Shown here piece after piece: positions 59,766 to 64,000 of a DNA stretch of 64,000 nt. The DNA lies in NCBI RefSeq assembly GCF_021917145.1, contig NC_061078.1, forward strand, positions 9,995,604 through 10,059,603, read 5' to 3'. The position numbers were made by a program, and so were the translations under genes. Origin of the DNA: Hypomesus transpacificus. Its lineage: Eukaryota; Chordata; Actinopteri; Osmeriformes; Osmeridae. Below the pieces are notes generated by a model. That model was given only the letters and a program-made list of their open reading frames with translations. It was not told where the DNA came from and searched no databases. Position 1 is the stretch's first letter. Every line of letters begins with the position of its first letter.

Positions 59766-62700
59766 ATGGCAAAAACATATGATTATCTTTTTAAACTGTT
59801 ACTAATTGGAGACAGTGGAGTTGGAAAGACATGTCTCCTGTTTCGATTCAGCGAAGATGCATTCAACACTACCTTCATATCAACAATAGGTCAGTTTTCT
59901 GTCATTTGTACATATACATTTAAAATGGACTGCTGTTACTTACATAACGGTGATGAACAATGGGAAGCAAGGTAACGGACAGCTGAATGTTTTGTCTTAT
60001 GTTGTCTTTTGACCATTGTGTGCACGTTAAATTAGTATGAGGAACGAGGCCCTCGCCTGTATGCAGAATAAGCACGAGTTGTCAGTAATGTTTCTTTTGT
60101 CAATGAATTTAAATCAGAGGTGATGTTTCGTCTAGCAACGTGCAAAACGGAAACAACCAGTTATTGTCATGTAGCTTCTCCTTACCTGTTGGATGTGTAC
60201 TACAGGTAGACTTGTGGGCAGAGCCCTGGTAGAAATAATGCTCATTGGATTGTTTCTTCTGACTGTCACTTTCAAAATACTCTTCGTCAAATGGGACATT
60301 TTTTCAATCTCAAAGTTGGGTTTCATACAATTGAGTGTTAGAATTTCAAATAAAGGTAGAGGGAAATTATACCTTTTTACTCGGAAAATAAGAAACATTC
60401 CTTAGTTCAGTTGAGCCTTCTTGAAAACAAAATATGCAGCCTGCATTGATTTGAAGGAAATTAGGCAAAATAGGTATCTATGTCACTTTGTTTCATGTGC
60501 ATTATTGGACAAAACCAATTTATTCTCTCATTATAATCCAGGTTAAAAAGTTAACTTATTTAATTATTTTTACTAGAATGGCAGGAAGGTGTTGGTTACT
60601 TAGATTGTGTTGATTTTAGTAAAACTCTGCCTTTCCCTTTTTTTTTCCCCCATGACTTTACTTCACTACATTGTTGACTTATAAGCTTATTCGTCTATTA
60701 TAAAAGCAGGTGATTGAAGTCTGTTAAAGTTAAGCTATGTGACCCAAGAACACAAAGTTCACTCCAAACTAACTTCTAATGATTTAGTAAATCATCATCT
60801 TAAAAAGACAAAGCTGAAATATGATTACAGTTGATCACCACATTCATTGTAAAACAGACTTCTTTAGGAGACTTTCCTCTGCATCAGAGTAGACAGGTGG
60901 TTGAGTTTATTCAGGTTTCTATGTCTTTAGTCTTCCTGAAACAGGAAGTGTGAGGAGGCTTTTTCTTTCAACAGGATGACAATGTTATACGAAGATAGAG
61001 GCGTGCTCTCAACCTTGTGCCACAGTATAAGCTAACCACAGGTACAGCACATGCACATGTTAATGTGATGTCTGTTTAAGTGGTTCCTGTGGTTAAAGTT
61101 GCTCAGATGCACATTTAGTTTCACTTCAACCCAAATTGGCATGCTATGACTCTCTATTCACTGATTTGATCCAGAGACATTAATGTGTAATCTCCTAATC
61201 AGCGTTGATGTGCTTCTTACTATGGAAAAAAAATCTAAGATACTGGATAGCTGTTAGGCAAACCCTTCCTCCCACCTCTCCACTAAACTAGCTGCTACTG
61301 TAGGGCCACACAACAACCATAATGATCCCATCCTATTCAAAAGGGTCACAAATGTTCCACAGGACAGCTGTGCTGTTCAAAACTGCACTGTACAGCATGA
61401 GTATTGGGAAGGTTGTATGACTAAGAGGGTGAATATCTAATGATCTCCCACGATTCAAGTCTGTCCAACAATGGTCTGTGGAAACAGAAGCCGTACTGTC
61501 AGAAATCTGCTTTGAGTCTCGTGAGTGTCAGCTGACCGGCTGTTGTGTTCAGGGTTGGGCTTTATGTGTGTGTGTCCGTTATGTGTAGGCTGTGTGAGTG
61601 TGTTTGCATAGTTGTATAGGCTAGGCCATCAGTGTGTGCGTGTGTGTATAAGTGTTAGTGTATGTGAACGAGCAACAACGTGTGTTTGTGCAGCCCGTGT
61701 GTGTCTGTGTGTCACTGTGTGCTTATCCCACATTCTTCCGCCTGTCGGGGAGCTACCAGCCGGTCTGTCACATCCCTTCCTCTTTGTATAAAACCTTGAG
61801 AGGAGAGGTTAGTGACCCCGGGGCCGGCTCCGCTGCAAGCTTCCCTAATGACCACCACCAACCAGGTTCTTCTTCCTGGACAGTGACTGAGGGTGGAGGG
61901 AGGGAAGAGGGAAGCTCTGACCGCCAGTAACCCCCCCCCCCCACACACACACACCCCATGCTGTGGAATCAGAACCACCCACCAACACTGCATGGAGACT
62001 CTCTGTCTTTCTCCCTGGTGGAATGTGTAGCCAAGCCCCTCGCAAAAGAACGGAAATTGAATCACAGCCATTGGAATTCACCCGCTGTGGAGTTGTTTCT
62101 AAATAGTGAATTCCCCTCATTGTTGTTTTTTTTTGCTGTTGTTGCTTGTTCTGAAAGGAAGATGGGCAGATGACAATTCGTCCCATCCTTGACGGGGGTT
62201 TTTCTCCCCTAATATGAGTTTAGGGTGACTGATCGGTGAGGTTAAAACCAAGCTAGCTAGTCTTCATCCTCTTGGAAGATGGATTTTTTTGTTGGTGCGG
62301 GAGAGGAAGTTTGATACATTTGGTGTTGTGAGGAGTGTTGTTTCAAAACCTACTGTAGGCTAATAGCACAGCTATTCTGTAGGTTTGTCGAGCCTAATTT
62401 GGTTCAAGACCCATGCTCCTTAGTATACATAATGCAGTTTGGATTGGAATTAAATAATTATTACAGATGATCTGAAGTGAAGACATTGTTGTTAATGACA
62501 TGTTTTTTAACCAGTTTTTGCTGCAGCCCACTACTTCCTGTCAGAGCTGCTTTGACCTCTATTTGTCATGTAGCACCGGAAGCCTCAGGACCATCTCATT
62601 ATGCTTTAATATGGACACTTGTTCCAGCCTTCGACTGATAATTGACAAGGGTCCTCTCAGGTTACACACCAATGACATGCTCTGTCCTTTCCCATGGTCT

Positions 62701-63889
62701 ATTTTGATGGCGGCTCTTTTCTGTAAGACATTCAAATGTACGAGGGTTAGCCAAACGCAGAGCAATAGTGCTAATAGTGCTTTGGAGTAATTGGCAAGAT
62801 GCTACCAAATTTGATTTGCAAGCAATAGCTTCTTATTGTCTCTCTCTCTTTCTCTGTCTCTTCCACTCTCACCAATATGGTCATTGTTAGTGGAGAGCTT
62901 TCATGAAGCAGACAGCTGTCCGGGCCAGGGCCAGGGTTCCTGCTTTATTTAGCCATGTCAGTTTTGGGGCCAGTGGGTGTCAGAGGGGTTGAGGATGCCT
63001 GACAGCCCTGCATGCTCTCTGTGCTAGGAGAACCAGGAGAGATCATCACCAAGCTAACAGCATTCCCTTGAGCACTTGGAGATTAGGGTGGACACCCTGG
63101 CCTGCCTGTCACTGCATTGGCATGACTATCAACTGACATCAGTGGACATGCTCTCATGTCTTGTCCCCCACCTGTAGTTGTCAGAAGTCAGAAAAATATA
63201 GAACTTCCCAAGGTGTGTGTGTGCCTTCATTACACATTGGTATATGTGAGTAGGCATACCCTAAGGTCCACACTGGTGATGTGTTGGTGTGTAATGGAGC
63301 TGGGCAGTGTGTTATATGAGCCTGGGACTGTGGACCTACTTTAAGCACGCAGACCTTTAAGCCTGATTTTAGACTTCCCCCGCAAGGGATCTTCCTGAGC
63401 TCTGAATGACTCCAAAAGTTGTGTGACCCAATCCCACTTTTACTACCCACTTCTTATCCTTTCCAACATTGTGGATTGGAAAGACTTTGACGTAACATCC
63501 CTGTGCTTAAATTAGGTCTGAAACTGTGTTATCTGAGGCAACCAGATTGAGGTACTGGTGTGCTATGTGTTTGTGCTTCTGAACCAAAATGCATCAAAAC
63601 AATTGACATTGATGGACAGGAGGCAGGAGATCAGGGTGAAATGTAAGAAAATAACGTTGTTTTCGTAAACTGATTAAGCTAACCCAGGTGCCTTTGACTG
63701 AGACAGTTCGTATTGGATAGATGTACTGTTGTTTCAACACTAGGTTTTAGATTCCTTAGACTTCTTGTTCTTAATTCACATATCAATTGTTTCATATTGA
63801 TTCATAACTTTCCCTCATTCCATTACAGGTATTGACTTCAAAATCAGGACAATTGAGTTGGATGGGAAAAAAATCAAGCTTCAGATATG
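59766..63889 (+). CDS. rab8b: Ras-related protein Rab-8B, first two coding exons (3' part outside window)
   Basis: Small GTPase of the Rab8/10/13 group that drives exocytic and ciliary vesicle traffic. Exon 1 is 59766-59889 ([16 protein letters not shown] onward, with P-loop GDSGVGKT at residues 15-22 and the switch I sequence [10 protein letters not shown]). Exon 2 is 63829-63889 ([20 protein letters not shown], ending two bases into the Trp codon); donor GTAAAA. The peptide stops before the DTAGQ motif because the window ends. Rab8B rather than Rab8A is suggested by LDGKKIK (8A has KR) and by linkage to 15q-type genes, but the visible part is nearly the same in both paralogues. Confidence 0.85.
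59890..63828 (+). other. rab8b intron 1 (3.9 kb), no gene recognised
   Basis: Contains GT-rich stretches at about 61,565-61,720 and a poly(C)-CA run at about 61,929-61,955. Otherwise AT-rich, with no clear mobile element, RNA gene or additional exon. Confidence 0.6.
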
Positions 63890-64000
63890 GTAAAATATTT
63901 TCATAATCTTTCTTGCAAAGACCATTGACATTAATATGATTTGTGTGTACCGTATACATTCTGTTAAAGTAGCCATCCAGACCACATGACCAGTACTAGT

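Overview
This is a stretch of vertebrate nuclear DNA, almost certainly from a ray-finned (teleost) fish. The genes are split by GT-AG introns and microsatellites are dense. There is a nuclear tRNA-Gln gene and a tRNA-derived SINE whose tail is typical of teleost SINEs. No prokaryotic, viral or plasmid genes are seen. Gene models were built by hand from splice sites and reading-frame continuity; each complete model closes in frame at the expected family length.

Layout. Positions 1-416 may hold the 3' end of an unidentified plus-strand gene. Positions 417-41,790 are one long minus-strand gene, dennd4c. I reconstruct 32 coding exons (33402 down to 2554; 1,979 aa) plus a probable non-coding first exon near 41,627-41,790. 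Then come a minus-strand tRNA-Gln(CTG) at 42,428-42,499 and about 4 kb without a recognised gene. A complete six-exon cib2 lies on minus (54,488 to 47,219; 187 aa). It is head-to-head across 823 bp with a complete eleven-exon idh3a on plus (55,312-58,968; 366 aa). The window ends in the first two exons of rab8b (plus, from 59,766).

Functions. DENND4C is a DENN-domain exchange factor for Rab10, and Rab8b is a close relative of Rab10, so both ends of the window concern exocytic Rab traffic. CIB2 is an EF-hand calcium sensor of hair cells. IDH3A is the catalytic-type subunit of mitochondrial NAD-dependent isocitrate dehydrogenase. These are ordinary single-copy genes and I see no operon-like joint system.

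What deserves a second look is the repeat architecture at dennd4c splice sites. A 32-bp pyrimidine minisatellite (sense strand) abuts a 39-nt microexon. A roughly 830-bp pyrimidine minisatellite abuts exon 23. A (TG)n tract replaces the polypyrimidine tract of exon 21. CA repeats directly follow the donors of exons 27 and 28, and exon 27 has a TG tract on its other side. A perfect 28-bp-arm hairpin of unknown origin lies in intron 24. I found no convincing evidence of a wholly new biological system.
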